From Phycisphaerales bacterium (GTDB taxonomy: Bacteria > Planctomycetota > Phycisphaerae > Phycisphaerales > SM1A02), in NCBI GenBank assembly GCA_009691915.1, contig SIAD01000009.1, positions 1 to 64,000 of the forward strand: 64,000 nt of DNA, given 5' to 3'. Position numbers and translations under genes: made by a program. Below the pieces are notes generated by a model that did no database searches, had not been told where the DNA came from, and was given only the letters and a program-made list of their open reading frames with translations. Shown here one piece after another: positions 46,083-53,389 of this stretch (positions are counted from its first letter, which is position 1; each line of letters opens with the position of its first letter).

Positions 46083-47257
46083 TGTCTGCGGTTCTCGGGT
46101 ACTGCACCAATGTGCATGCGGGGGCGACGCTCAGCGCGACGCTTGCGGCGCTCGACCGCCACGCCACCGCAGTGCGTGCGATCGTCGCACCCAACGGACT
46201 CCTGCCCATCGGTCTCTGGCTCAGTTCGCGCGCCGCCAATGAAGTGCGCAACGACGCCGATGGAACGAAGCGCCTGCGCGACTGGCTCGCAAGTCGTGGG
46301 CTCGTCGTCTTCACTATGAATGGTTTTCCGTATGGAGACTTCCATGCGGGCTCGGTCAAGAAGGCGGTGTATGAGCCGCACTGGGGGGATGTCCGCCGCG
46401 CCCTTTACACGATGGCACTCGCCGACATCCTTGCGGAGATTCTTCCCGACGCGACCGTCGCCCCCGATATCGCACTCGAGGGATCGATCTCCACGCTGCC
46501 TCTGGGATGGCGACCATCATTCGCGCAGCATGGATACGGCTCGAGCCTAGGTGTGGCGGCGTCGCAACTTCTGCAGGTCGCACGACACCTTCGGCAGATC
46601 GAAGATCGCACAGGCGCATGCATCCATCTCGACCTCGAACCGGAGCCTGGATGCGCGCTTGACCGCGCGAGCCAGGTCGTCGAGTTCTTCGACCGATGCG
46701 TCAAGCCCGGCCCGGGGCTCGTCGACCCACGCCGCTACCTGCGAGTCTGCCACGACATCTGCCACAGCGCGGTGATGTTCGAACCGCAGCGCGAGACCAT
46801 CGAGGCATACCGTGCCGGCGGCGTGCGCGTCGGCAAGGTGCAGATCTCCAGCGCCATCGTGTGCGATGGTTCCGACCGCGCCTTCCGCGAGCTTCGCAAC
46901 TTCGACGAACCGAAGTTTCTCCACCAGACTTCGGTGCTCGATGGCCATGGTGTGGTCCATGCCTTCGAGGATCTCGATCGCGCCTTCGATGACGCCCCCG
47001 ATGGCATTTGGCGCGTGCACTTCCATGTGCCCATCGACCTCGACTCGCTCGGAGCGCTCGGAACTTCGCAGCGGGAGATCGACGAGTTGCTGACGGCGAT
47101 CAGCCCGGCCGATGGCATCCACCACTTTGAGGTCGAGACCTACGCCTGGAACGCCATGCCGATGGACTTCCGCCGCGACAGTTTGGCCCGCGGAATAGCC
47201 GATGAATTGCTCTGGATCCGACCCAGAATGGCCAAGATCGGCCTGCTCGACGCCTAA
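46082..47257 (+). CDS. eboE: EboE, metabolite traffic protein
   Basis: The product is 391 residues. It matches EboE: LGYCTNVHAG at the start, LPIGLWLSSRAA, TMNGFPYGDFH, EGSISTLPLGW, HLDLEPEPGC and VCHDICHSAVMFE, then HFHVPID and EVETYAWN. The fold is a xylose-isomerase-like TIM barrel. In cyanobacteria the ebo (EDB) genes are needed to move a scytonemin precursor to the periplasm. In most bacteria the cargo is unknown. Here it is followed after eight bases by eboC, and eboF lies 2.9 kb further on. Confidence 0.88.
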   Translation: MSAVLGYCTNVHAGATLSATLAALDRHATAVRAIVAPNGLLPIGLWLSSRAANEVRNDADGTKRLRDWLASRGLVVFTMNGFPYGDFHAGSVKKAVYEPHWGDVRRALYTMALADILAEILPDATVAPDIALEGSISTLPLGWRPSFAQHGYGSSLGVAASQLLQVARHLRQIEDRTGACIHLDLEPEPGCALDRASQVVEFFDRCVKPGPGLVDPRRYLRVCHDICHSAVMFEPQRETIEAYRAGGVRVGKVQISSAIVCDGSDRAFRELRNFDEPKFLHQTSVLDGHGVVHAFEDLDRAFDDAPDGIWRVHFHVPIDLDSLGALGTSQREIDELLTAISPADGIHHFEVETYAWNAMPMDFRRDSLARGIADELLWIRPRMAKIGLLDA

Positions 47258-47265
47258 CTGAAGTA

Positions 47266-48705
47266 TTGGCATTGGAACTCGTAAAGAAAAACTCTCCCAT
47301 AGCGGACTGGCTCGCGCTGACCCGCGCCTCAAATCTTCCGACGATTGTGACGGACTCGCTGATGGGGCTCGCGATCGGCCTCTTCGCCTCTAGATTCCCG
47401 CAGTATCAGATCGCCGACTACGGCGTCTTCGCCGCGACCGTCGCCGGACTCTGCTCCTTCTATCTCGCGGGGATGGTCCTCAACGCGATCGTCGATCGTC
47501 GGATCGATGCACGGGAGCGGCCGCTAAGGCAAATCGCCTCGGGCCGCATCCGGCTGCCGTCGGCGTGGACCGCGTTCGTCATCCTGATGTTCCTTGGGTT
47601 TTTCATGCGACCCAGTTACTCCAGCGCGCCGTTGTCGATCGCCGTCGCCGCGCTCATCGGCATCTGGACGCTTGCCTCCGCCAACGCAATGCGCTCGATC
47701 GTCCTCAAGCGGCTCGCGCGCGGCTGGTGCGTGATCGCGATCGGCGCGGCCATCTGGTGGGCGATCGACTCGATCGTGCGCGATCCCTTCGATCTCTCGG
47801 CGTTTCCTATCGATGCATACCCCGGCGCGCGTTCGATCCGTGTCGGCAGCGTATTGCTCAACGGCACTTCCGTTCTGCTCGCGGTCTCGCTGGTCGCCTA
47901 CAACCTGCTGCACACGAAGACGGCATGGGCGATCGCGTTCCTCGCGCTCTGTCGATTCCTTGTGCCGATTTCGGTCGCGCTCGAGATCGTTGTGTCCAAC
48001 GGCACGCTGGGTGGCTTCCTCAACATGATTGACTCGGTCGATTCGAGCACTGCGACGGCCTTCATCACGTGGGCAGTCGCCGTCATCACTGTGGCGCCGC
48101 TGTCGATCGCGATCCACACCGTCGTGCTGTCGATGGTGGCGAGGCGTGAAGTACCGACAGATGCGCCGCTCTACCGATGTGCGCGCTGCGGCTATCTCGT
48201 GTCGCCTTCGTCAACCCTTCAATGCAGCGAATGCGGATGCCTCTTCGCCGCCACGCCACCGCTCGGCGAACGACAGCTCGAACCGAGAGCCCGGCGCGCA
48301 TCGATCTTCATCGCTCCGCTCGCGCTCGTGCCGCTCCTTGCGCTGGCAGCAGTCGGTGTGACAGTTGTCTTCCAGACGCTCATATCGGGTGCTGGCGTCG
48401 GGGCGGTCGGTCCCATGTCGGCCCGCTTTCTGGTACTGCGCATTCCGCTCTGGGTGGAATTCACTATCCTCGCCGCGCTGTTCGTCATCGCCGTGGTTTG
48501 GTTCGCAATCGCATCAATCAGGGGATTTCGGGCGGCGATCTCCCACGCTTCTCGTCGCCCGCAGGGGGTCGGCGCAATGATTGCCGCATTCGCGCTCCTT
48601 GACGCAATTGGCGCGACCATCTACGGCTCTCCCTTCATCGCCCTAGTGTGCATCGCTCTCTGGTTTGTGACACGAATGCTTCAAAGACGGATTCCCGCTA
48701 GCTGA
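47266..48705 (+). CDS. eboC: EboC, UbiA-family prenyltransferase with inserted zinc ribbon
   Basis: The product is 479 residues from TTG 47266. The UbiA part covers about residues 10-290 with eight or nine membrane helices and the metal-binding motif NAIVDRRIDARERPLR (Asn73, Asp77, Asp81). UbiA enzymes attach prenyl chains to small aromatic or polar acceptors. Uniquely, a zinc ribbon follows (Cys305, Cys308, Cys320, Cys323: CARCG and CSECG). Three to four more helices come after it, making the protein about 180 residues longer than ordinary EboC. The neighbouring eboE and eboF support the assignment. Confidence 0.8.
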   Translation: MALELVKKNSPIADWLALTRASNLPTIVTDSLMGLAIGLFASRFPQYQIADYGVFAATVAGLCSFYLAGMVLNAIVDRRIDARERPLRQIASGRIRLPSAWTAFVILMFLGFFMRPSYSSAPLSIAVAALIGIWTLASANAMRSIVLKRLARGWCVIAIGAAIWWAIDSIVRDPFDLSAFPIDAYPGARSIRVGSVLLNGTSVLLAVSLVAYNLLHTKTAWAIAFLALCRFLVPISVALEIVVSNGTLGGFLNMIDSVDSSTATAFITWAVAVITVAPLSIAIHTVVLSMVARREVPTDAPLYRCARCGYLVSPSSTLQCSECGCLFAATPPLGERQLEPRARRASIFIAPLALVPLLALAAVGVTVVFQTLISGAGVGAVGPMSARFLVLRIPLWVEFTILAALFVIAVVWFAIASIRGFRAAISHASRRPQGVGAMIAAFALLDAIGATIYGSPFIALVCIALWFVTRMLQRRIPAS

Positions 48706-48738
48706 ATTCCCGCCGCGTGCGGGTATAACGGAGTCGCC

Positions 48739-50160
48739 ATGAAACGCGCATCTACCGTCACCGCTGTGATCATCCTCGGTTCCTGCGCGATCGCGCTGGG
48801 CGTCACCTCGGCCAGTCTCGACCCAAAGGCCCACGCCGGCCGCACCGGCGACAGTGATGGTGGCGTCGCGATGGTCGTAGGCCCGGATGTGATCGTCGGC
48901 GCGATCCCCAATGTCTCCAAGTATGGCAGCGTCGTCGTCGCTGGACAGACAATCATGGCGTACGCGATCGGGACGACGAGCTGCAACATCGGAACATCGC
49001 TGCTGGACTGGTTCGCGTCACCAGACAATCGTCATCCATTCATTCCCCAGAATCTCTACCGGATCAAGAATGGTCGGTGCGAGCAGATCGGCATGGGCTG
49101 GGGAAAGCACGGCTACACCGCCCTTCAAGGATCACTCTGCGGCGCGTGCACTCCGGCGCCGAGCGGCACATGGCTCGGCGTCGGCTGTTCCGACCCATAC
49201 AGTTCGGGGCTCAACGGGAGCCAGTCCGCACTTGGATGCCGCTCCGAGATCAATGCGGCCACCGGCGTTTTCCCCGGCACTCCTAACGCGGGGATGCCAG
49301 GCGCGGCCGCGACCATCGGCCGCCGCATTCAGGTCAACGCCAACGACCTCGACCCCGCGCTCAATCCTGGTGCGACCTACTTTGCCGAGGCGCAGTACAT
49401 CCATCCCGGTGATGCCGCGGCCGGCAACGACAACAACAACACTTCGTGGAGGCCTTTCACGGTCGGCGCGCTGGCGAGTGGTGCGTACACGATCACGCTC
49501 AGTGGATCAACCATCATGCAGAAGTCCGCGATGGACGCTTGGAAAGCGACAAATCCCGCGGTCACGCTGGTGAATGTCGACATCGCCAGCGACGGCCGGT
49601 TCACGCTCGCCTACACCGCGTCCGACAACGGCAACGGCACCTGGCGCTACGAGTTCGCCATGCAGAACATCAACAGCGACCGCAGCGGATCGTCGTTCAG
49701 CGTTCCTGTCCCTAGTGGCGTGACGATCACAAGTGCCGGGTTCAAGGACATCAACTATCACTCGGGTGATCCCTTCTCCCCCGCCGATTGGACAGTCTCG
49801 ACCACCTCTGGCGCGGTCACATGGAGCGGCGGGATCTACTCACAGGGAGTCAATGGCAACGCGCTCCGCTTCGGGACGACCTACAACTTCTGGTTTGATG
49901 CGAGCAGCGCGCCCGCCGCCGCGACGGCGACGCTCGGACTCTTCAAGCCCGGTGCGTCGCCGACGACAACCGTCGCCGTCGTTGGACCAAGCGCGCCGCC
50001 GAGCGATCCTGCGGATCTCAATCATGACGGCTATGTCAACGGCATGGATCTAACCGAACTCGTCGGTCAGTGGGGTTCTACTGGTGGCAGCGCGGACATC
50101 AACGGCGATGGGATCGTCAACGGCTCGGACCTTGGCTCGCTTCTGGCTGCGTGGGACTGA
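48739..50160 (+). CDS. Secreted dockerin-like protein of a planctomycete family
   Basis: The product is 473 residues. Residues 1-25 form a signal peptide. The body belongs to an exported family that I recognise from planctomycetes by GPDVIVGAIPNV, AIGTTSCNIGT, NRHPFIPQNLYRI, CEQIGMGWGKHGY and GVGCSDPYSSGLNGS. Its function is unknown. Paired cysteines suggest disulfides and export. Residues about 423-473 are a dockerin-like pair (DLNHDGYVNGMDLTELVGQWG, DINGDGIVNGSDLGSLLAAWD). A TATAAC box at 48724-48729 suggests its own promoter inside the ebo gene set, which it separates into eboE-eboC and eboF. Confidence 0.82.
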   Translation: MKRASTVTAVIILGSCAIALGVTSASLDPKAHAGRTGDSDGGVAMVVGPDVIVGAIPNVSKYGSVVVAGQTIMAYAIGTTSCNIGTSLLDWFASPDNRHPFIPQNLYRIKNGRCEQIGMGWGKHGYTALQGSLCGACTPAPSGTWLGVGCSDPYSSGLNGSQSALGCRSEINAATGVFPGTPNAGMPGAAATIGRRIQVNANDLDPALNPGATYFAEAQYIHPGDAAAGNDNNNTSWRPFTVGALASGAYTITLSGSTIMQKSAMDAWKATNPAVTLVNVDIASDGRFTLAYTASDNGNGTWRYEFAMQNINSDRSGSSFSVPVPSGVTITSAGFKDINYHSGDPFSPADWTVSTTSGAVTWSGGIYSQGVNGNALRFGTTYNFWFDASSAPAAATATLGLFKPGASPTTTVAVVGPSAPPSDPADLNHDGYVNGMDLTELVGQWGSTGGSADINGDGIVNGSDLGSLLAAWD

Positions 50161-50190
50161 GTCAGCTCGCCCACCGCCTACCCTCTCGGC

Positions 50191-51588
50191 GTGCCTCGGC
50201 CGATCGCGATTCTCAATGTTGTCGGCTTGACGCCGAGTCTCCTGGGGACGGCGACACCGAGTCTCGTCTCCTTCGCGCGCCGTTGTGGTGGGATCCGCTC
50301 GATCGTCCCCGATCTCCCTGCGGTCACTTCCTCTGTGCAGGCGAGCATGTTGACGGGGACGCGCCCCAACGAGCACGGCATAGTCGGCAACGGCTGGTTT
50401 GATCGCAGTCTTGGCGAAGTGCAGTTCTGGAAGCAGTCGGGGAAACTCGTCGAGCGGCCACGACTGTGGGATCTCGCCCGCGCGCGCGACCCGGGCGTGA
50501 CTTGTGCGAATCTTTTCTGGTGGCACGCGATGGGTTCGGGCGCCGCTGTGACCGTCACACCTAGGCCGATCTACTGCGCCGATGGACGAAAACTGCCCGA
50601 TGTGTGGACCGACCCAGCCGACTGGCGTGACGCCCTGCAGGGGGAACTTGGTCCCTTTCCCCTCTTCCACTTCTGGGGACCGCTCGCCGACATCCGTTCG
50701 ACTGACTGGATCGCACGCGCGACGATGATGACAGTCGCCAAGTTCGAGCCGACGATTTCTCTCGTTTACCTCCCGCACCTTGACTACGCGCTGCAGAGAT
50801 CGGGGCCCAACGATCCATCGCTGCAACGCGAGCTCAAGGCGATCGACGGCGTGTTTGATGCGCTCCTCAAGTTCTTCGACAACCGCGGCATTCAGGTGAT
50901 GGTCGTCAGCGAGTACGGGATCACCGAAGTCAGTCGCCCAGTCCATCTCAACCGAGTGCTGCGTGCCGCCGGGTTCCTCAGCGTGCGCCGCGAGCTCGGG
51001 CGGGAGATCCTCGACCCGATCGCCTCACGGGCGTTTGCGGTGTGCGATCACCAGGTGGCGCATGTGTACGCCGCGCGCAACGAGGATCGCGCTCCAGTGC
51101 GCGCGGTCATCGAAGCAATCGACGGCGTCGAAATGGTTCTTGGTGATCACGGCAAGGCCGCCGAGAAACTCGATCACGCGCGGTCGGGTGACCTTGTCGC
51201 CGTCGCCGCGCCCGGGAGTTGGTTCGCGTACCCATGGTGGCAGGACGACTCGCGTGCGCCCGACTTTGCGCGCACGGTCGACATCCATCGCAAGCCCGGG
51301 TACGACCCATGCGAACTATTCCTTGATCCCGCGATCGCATTCCCGGGAGCGCGCGCGCGCATCGCCTGGCGGCTTCTTCAGCGCAAGCTTGGACTGCGTG
51401 CGCTGCTCGATGTGATTCCGCTGGACGAGTCGCTCGTTCGTGGGAGCCATGGTCGAGTCGAGAAGGCACATGCGATCCGCCCTCTCATGATGGTCGATGA
51501 CCCCGACCACGACGACCTTGAGATCCACTCGTCCGATGTCGCGGCGTTCGCGCTCAGGCTCGTGTCGGACCAGCGAAACGCTCACTGA
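50191..51588 (+). CDS. eboF: EboF, nucleotide pyrophosphatase/alkaline phosphatase-like protein
   Basis: The product is 465 residues from GTG 50191. It belongs to the type I phosphodiesterase/nucleotide pyrophosphatase superfamily: LPAVTSSVQASMLTG places the catalytic Thr/Ser, SEHG appears as NEHGIVGNGWF, and LPHLDYALQRSGP and VSEYGITEV carry further metal ligands. Segments FWKQSGKLV, TPRPIYCADGRK and FPLFHFWGPLADIRS are typical of EboF. The substrate of EboF is unknown. It is 30 bases after the inserted dockerin protein gene and ends at a palindromic terminator. Confidence 0.82.
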   Translation: MPRPIAILNVVGLTPSLLGTATPSLVSFARRCGGIRSIVPDLPAVTSSVQASMLTGTRPNEHGIVGNGWFDRSLGEVQFWKQSGKLVERPRLWDLARARDPGVTCANLFWWHAMGSGAAVTVTPRPIYCADGRKLPDVWTDPADWRDALQGELGPFPLFHFWGPLADIRSTDWIARATMMTVAKFEPTISLVYLPHLDYALQRSGPNDPSLQRELKAIDGVFDALLKFFDNRGIQVMVVSEYGITEVSRPVHLNRVLRAAGFLSVRRELGREILDPIASRAFAVCDHQVAHVYAARNEDRAPVRAVIEAIDGVEMVLGDHGKAAEKLDHARSGDLVAVAAPGSWFAYPWWQDDSRAPDFARTVDIHRKPGYDPCELFLDPAIAFPGARARIAWRLLQRKLGLRALLDVIPLDESLVRGSHGRVEKAHAIRPLMMVDDPDHDDLEIHSSDVAAFALRLVSDQRNAH

Positions 51589-51598
51589 GACGGCGACC

Positions 51599-51624
51599 AA
51601 GCGCCGCAGGCGCCTGCGGCGCTT
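51599..51624. terminator. Perfect 26-base palindrome between convergent genes
   Basis: The 26 bases from 51599 to 51624 read the same on both strands, without a spacer. They lie 10 bases after the eboF stop and 84 bases before the end of the FGE-like gene, and could terminate transcription from both sides. No T-run follows closely on the plus strand. Confidence 0.55.
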
Positions 51625-51708
51625 GCGAGAACAGCAGCAGCGAAGGAGACTGATCCGGAACTCAGAACAATCGAAGAGAAAATGGAAGAGGAAAAAGAGA
51701 AAAGGAAA

Positions 51709-53028
51709 TCAAGGAGTCCTGGCGACACGGAGCCCGATGCTGCGGTTGGCGCTGAGCGGGGGGTAGAGGTGATTGCGCTGCGACGCGCGGCAGACGCTGG
51801 GGCCGCTGCTCCACGCGCCGCCGCGCAGGAGCCGATACGAACCACTCGCGGGGCCCGTGGGGTTGGTGACTGCCGCAGCGCTGTACGAGCCGTACCAGTC
51901 CTGGTTCCACTCCCAGACGTTGCCAAGAGTGTCATAGAGACCGAAGGCGTTTGGAAACTTTGTGGCGACCGGCTTGGTTCCGTAGGGGTTGTTGTTGCCG
52001 CCGTTCCACGCAATGTCGTTGAGTACGCCGTATCGCGGTGTCGTCGTCCCTGCTCGGCAGGCGTACTCCCACTCTGCTTCTGTCGGCAGCCTCAGGCCGT
52101 TCTGAGTCAGGAATGGCTGAATCGTGTTCCAAGGCACCGATTCGACTGGGCGATCCATACTGCCGGGGTAGCCATTCGCTGCGACGAAGGAACTCGGGTT
52201 ACTCCCCATCTCCGCGAGCCACTGGGCCTGAGTCACTTCGGTTCGGCCCATGTAGAACGCACTCGTCAAGGTGACTTGATGCTGGGGTGACTCGTCTGAC
52301 TGCGCCGCTGGGTCGCCTGGGCTCTTGCCCATCATGAATGTGCCAGGCGGCACAAGCCGCATCTCGATATTGCTGGCGTTGTCGCGAACGTGCCATGGCA
52401 GACCCATGGCAGAGATCGCTGCGCGAAGTGTGGCGTTAGTGACTACTGCGGGGTCTGGGCACCACTCCAGAACGGTCGCCCATGCTGGACCGGGGGGACT
52501 TGAGTATGTGACCGGGCCCCACGCGCCAAGCATCGTCGCGAGGTCCATCCCGTTGACCATACCGTCATGGTTGATGTCCCCAAAGGGTGGGTTTACCTGG
52601 TCCCACTGGGTCAACAGGAACCCAAGGTCAAACCCATCGACATCGCCATCGAGGTCGAAGTTTCCGACGGCGAACTCGCAGGAGTCGAGGTAGCCGTCGC
52701 CATCTTCGTCTTCTGCAGCAGCGCAGATCTGACAAGCATCCGGCACGGAGTTCCCATCGCAGTCTGTGGCATACCCAGAAGCGATGTCGCAGGAATCGGG
52801 AATGCCGTTGAGATTGCAGTCGTTGCCGGGTGTGCAGGCATCGCCGACCCCATCTCCATTGCAGTCGGCCTGCGACGGATTCGCTACCAGCGGGCAGTTG
52901 TCGCTTACATCGGGAAACCCGTCGCCATCGGTATCTGTGCCTTGGGCAAGCGCGACGCTGGCGCCACCCCAAAGACACGCCGTTGCCAAGAGAAACGAAA
53001 GAACCCGTGCCGAAAAGTGAACCGTCAT
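51709..53028 (-). CDS. Exported FGE-fold protein with internal dockerin-like repeat
   Basis: The product is 439 residues from ATG 53028. Residues 1-29 are a signal peptide. Residues 30-118 hold calcium-binding thrombospondin type 3-like repeats (DTDGDGFPDVSDNCP, DCNGDGVGDAC). Residues 122-171 are a dockerin-like pair, here internal rather than terminal. Residues about 205-438 are a formylglycine-generating enzyme-like fold (VPPGTFMMG, LPTEAEWEYACRAG, GNVWEWNQDW, LLRGGAWSS). Of the two catalytic cysteines of true FGE, only one is visible in GGAWSSGPSVC, so it probably does not activate sulfatases. A role in binding or another surface process is more likely. Confidence 0.85.
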   Translation of the reverse strand: MTVHFSARVLSFLLATACLWGGASVALAQGTDTDGDGFPDVSDNCPLVANPSQADCNGDGVGDACTPGNDCNLNGIPDSCDIASGYATDCDGNSVPDACQICAAAEDEDGDGYLDSCEFAVGNFDLDGDVDGFDLGFLLTQWDQVNPPFGDINHDGMVNGMDLATMLGAWGPVTYSSPPGPAWATVLEWCPDPAVVTNATLRAAISAMGLPWHVRDNASNIEMRLVPPGTFMMGKSPGDPAAQSDESPQHQVTLTSAFYMGRTEVTQAQWLAEMGSNPSSFVAANGYPGSMDRPVESVPWNTIQPFLTQNGLRLPTEAEWEYACRAGTTTPRYGVLNDIAWNGGNNNPYGTKPVATKFPNAFGLYDTLGNVWEWNQDWYGSYSAAAVTNPTGPASGSYRLLRGGAWSSGPSVCRASQRNHLYPPLSANRSIGLRVARTP

Positions 53029-53389
53029 GAGAAAACTCCGAAACCGACAACCGGACCCCATACGACTACAGCCCCAACTTCCCCACTCTAACAGCGCAAT
53101 TGCGACAATCAAGCCCCGGATGGGCGTTTCTTGCGCAAATGGGCCTCGATCCCTCACAGAACCGAACCCTGCGCTTGCGTTTCGCCGCGGGACAAGTTCG
53201 CCCGCGGCGAGTTTGCAAGCCGAGCAAGTCTGCGCAGGTTGTCTTGGCGCGCGCCAAATGGCGCGCTGGAGTACAGGCGCAGCATGTCTGAGTCCGCGGG
53301 CAACTTGGCCTGCGGCGTTCACAATTCCGATTGCAGCATGTCTGAGTCCGCGGGCAACTTGGACCGCGGCGACTTGGTCGCGCGCACCA
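53029..53389. other. Intergenic region rich in hairpins, no gene seen
   Basis: This 361-base gap lies between the FGE-like gene (start at 53028) and the cysNC stop. It contains perfect hairpins at 53183-53191/53201-53209 (9-bp stem, nine-base loop) and 53249-53255/53260-53266 (7-bp stem, AAAT loop), then a 30-base direct repeat. The hairpins may end the cysDNC message. No supported coding frame or clear promoter was found. Confidence 0.7.
53279..53362. repeat. Direct repeat, two 30-base copies 54 bases apart
   Basis: Copies at 53279-53308 and 53333-53362 are identical over 30 bases, beginning GCAGCATGTCTGAG and ending CAACTTGG. Each contains CCGCGGGCAACTTGG, which resembles in inverse form the loop and stem of the hairpin at 53183-53209. 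The 54-base period is too irregular in its spacer for CRISPR. Confidence 0.85.

Noticed and set aside
47257-47266. Ubiquinone or menaquinone biosynthesis role for the UbiA-type gene
   Set aside because: Its neighbours are eboE and eboF, which fit the ebo set, and no quinone genes are nearby.
51709-53028. Genuine formylglycine-generating enzyme for sulfatase activation
   Set aside because: The paired active-site cysteines of true FGE are not both present, and the protein carries surface modules.
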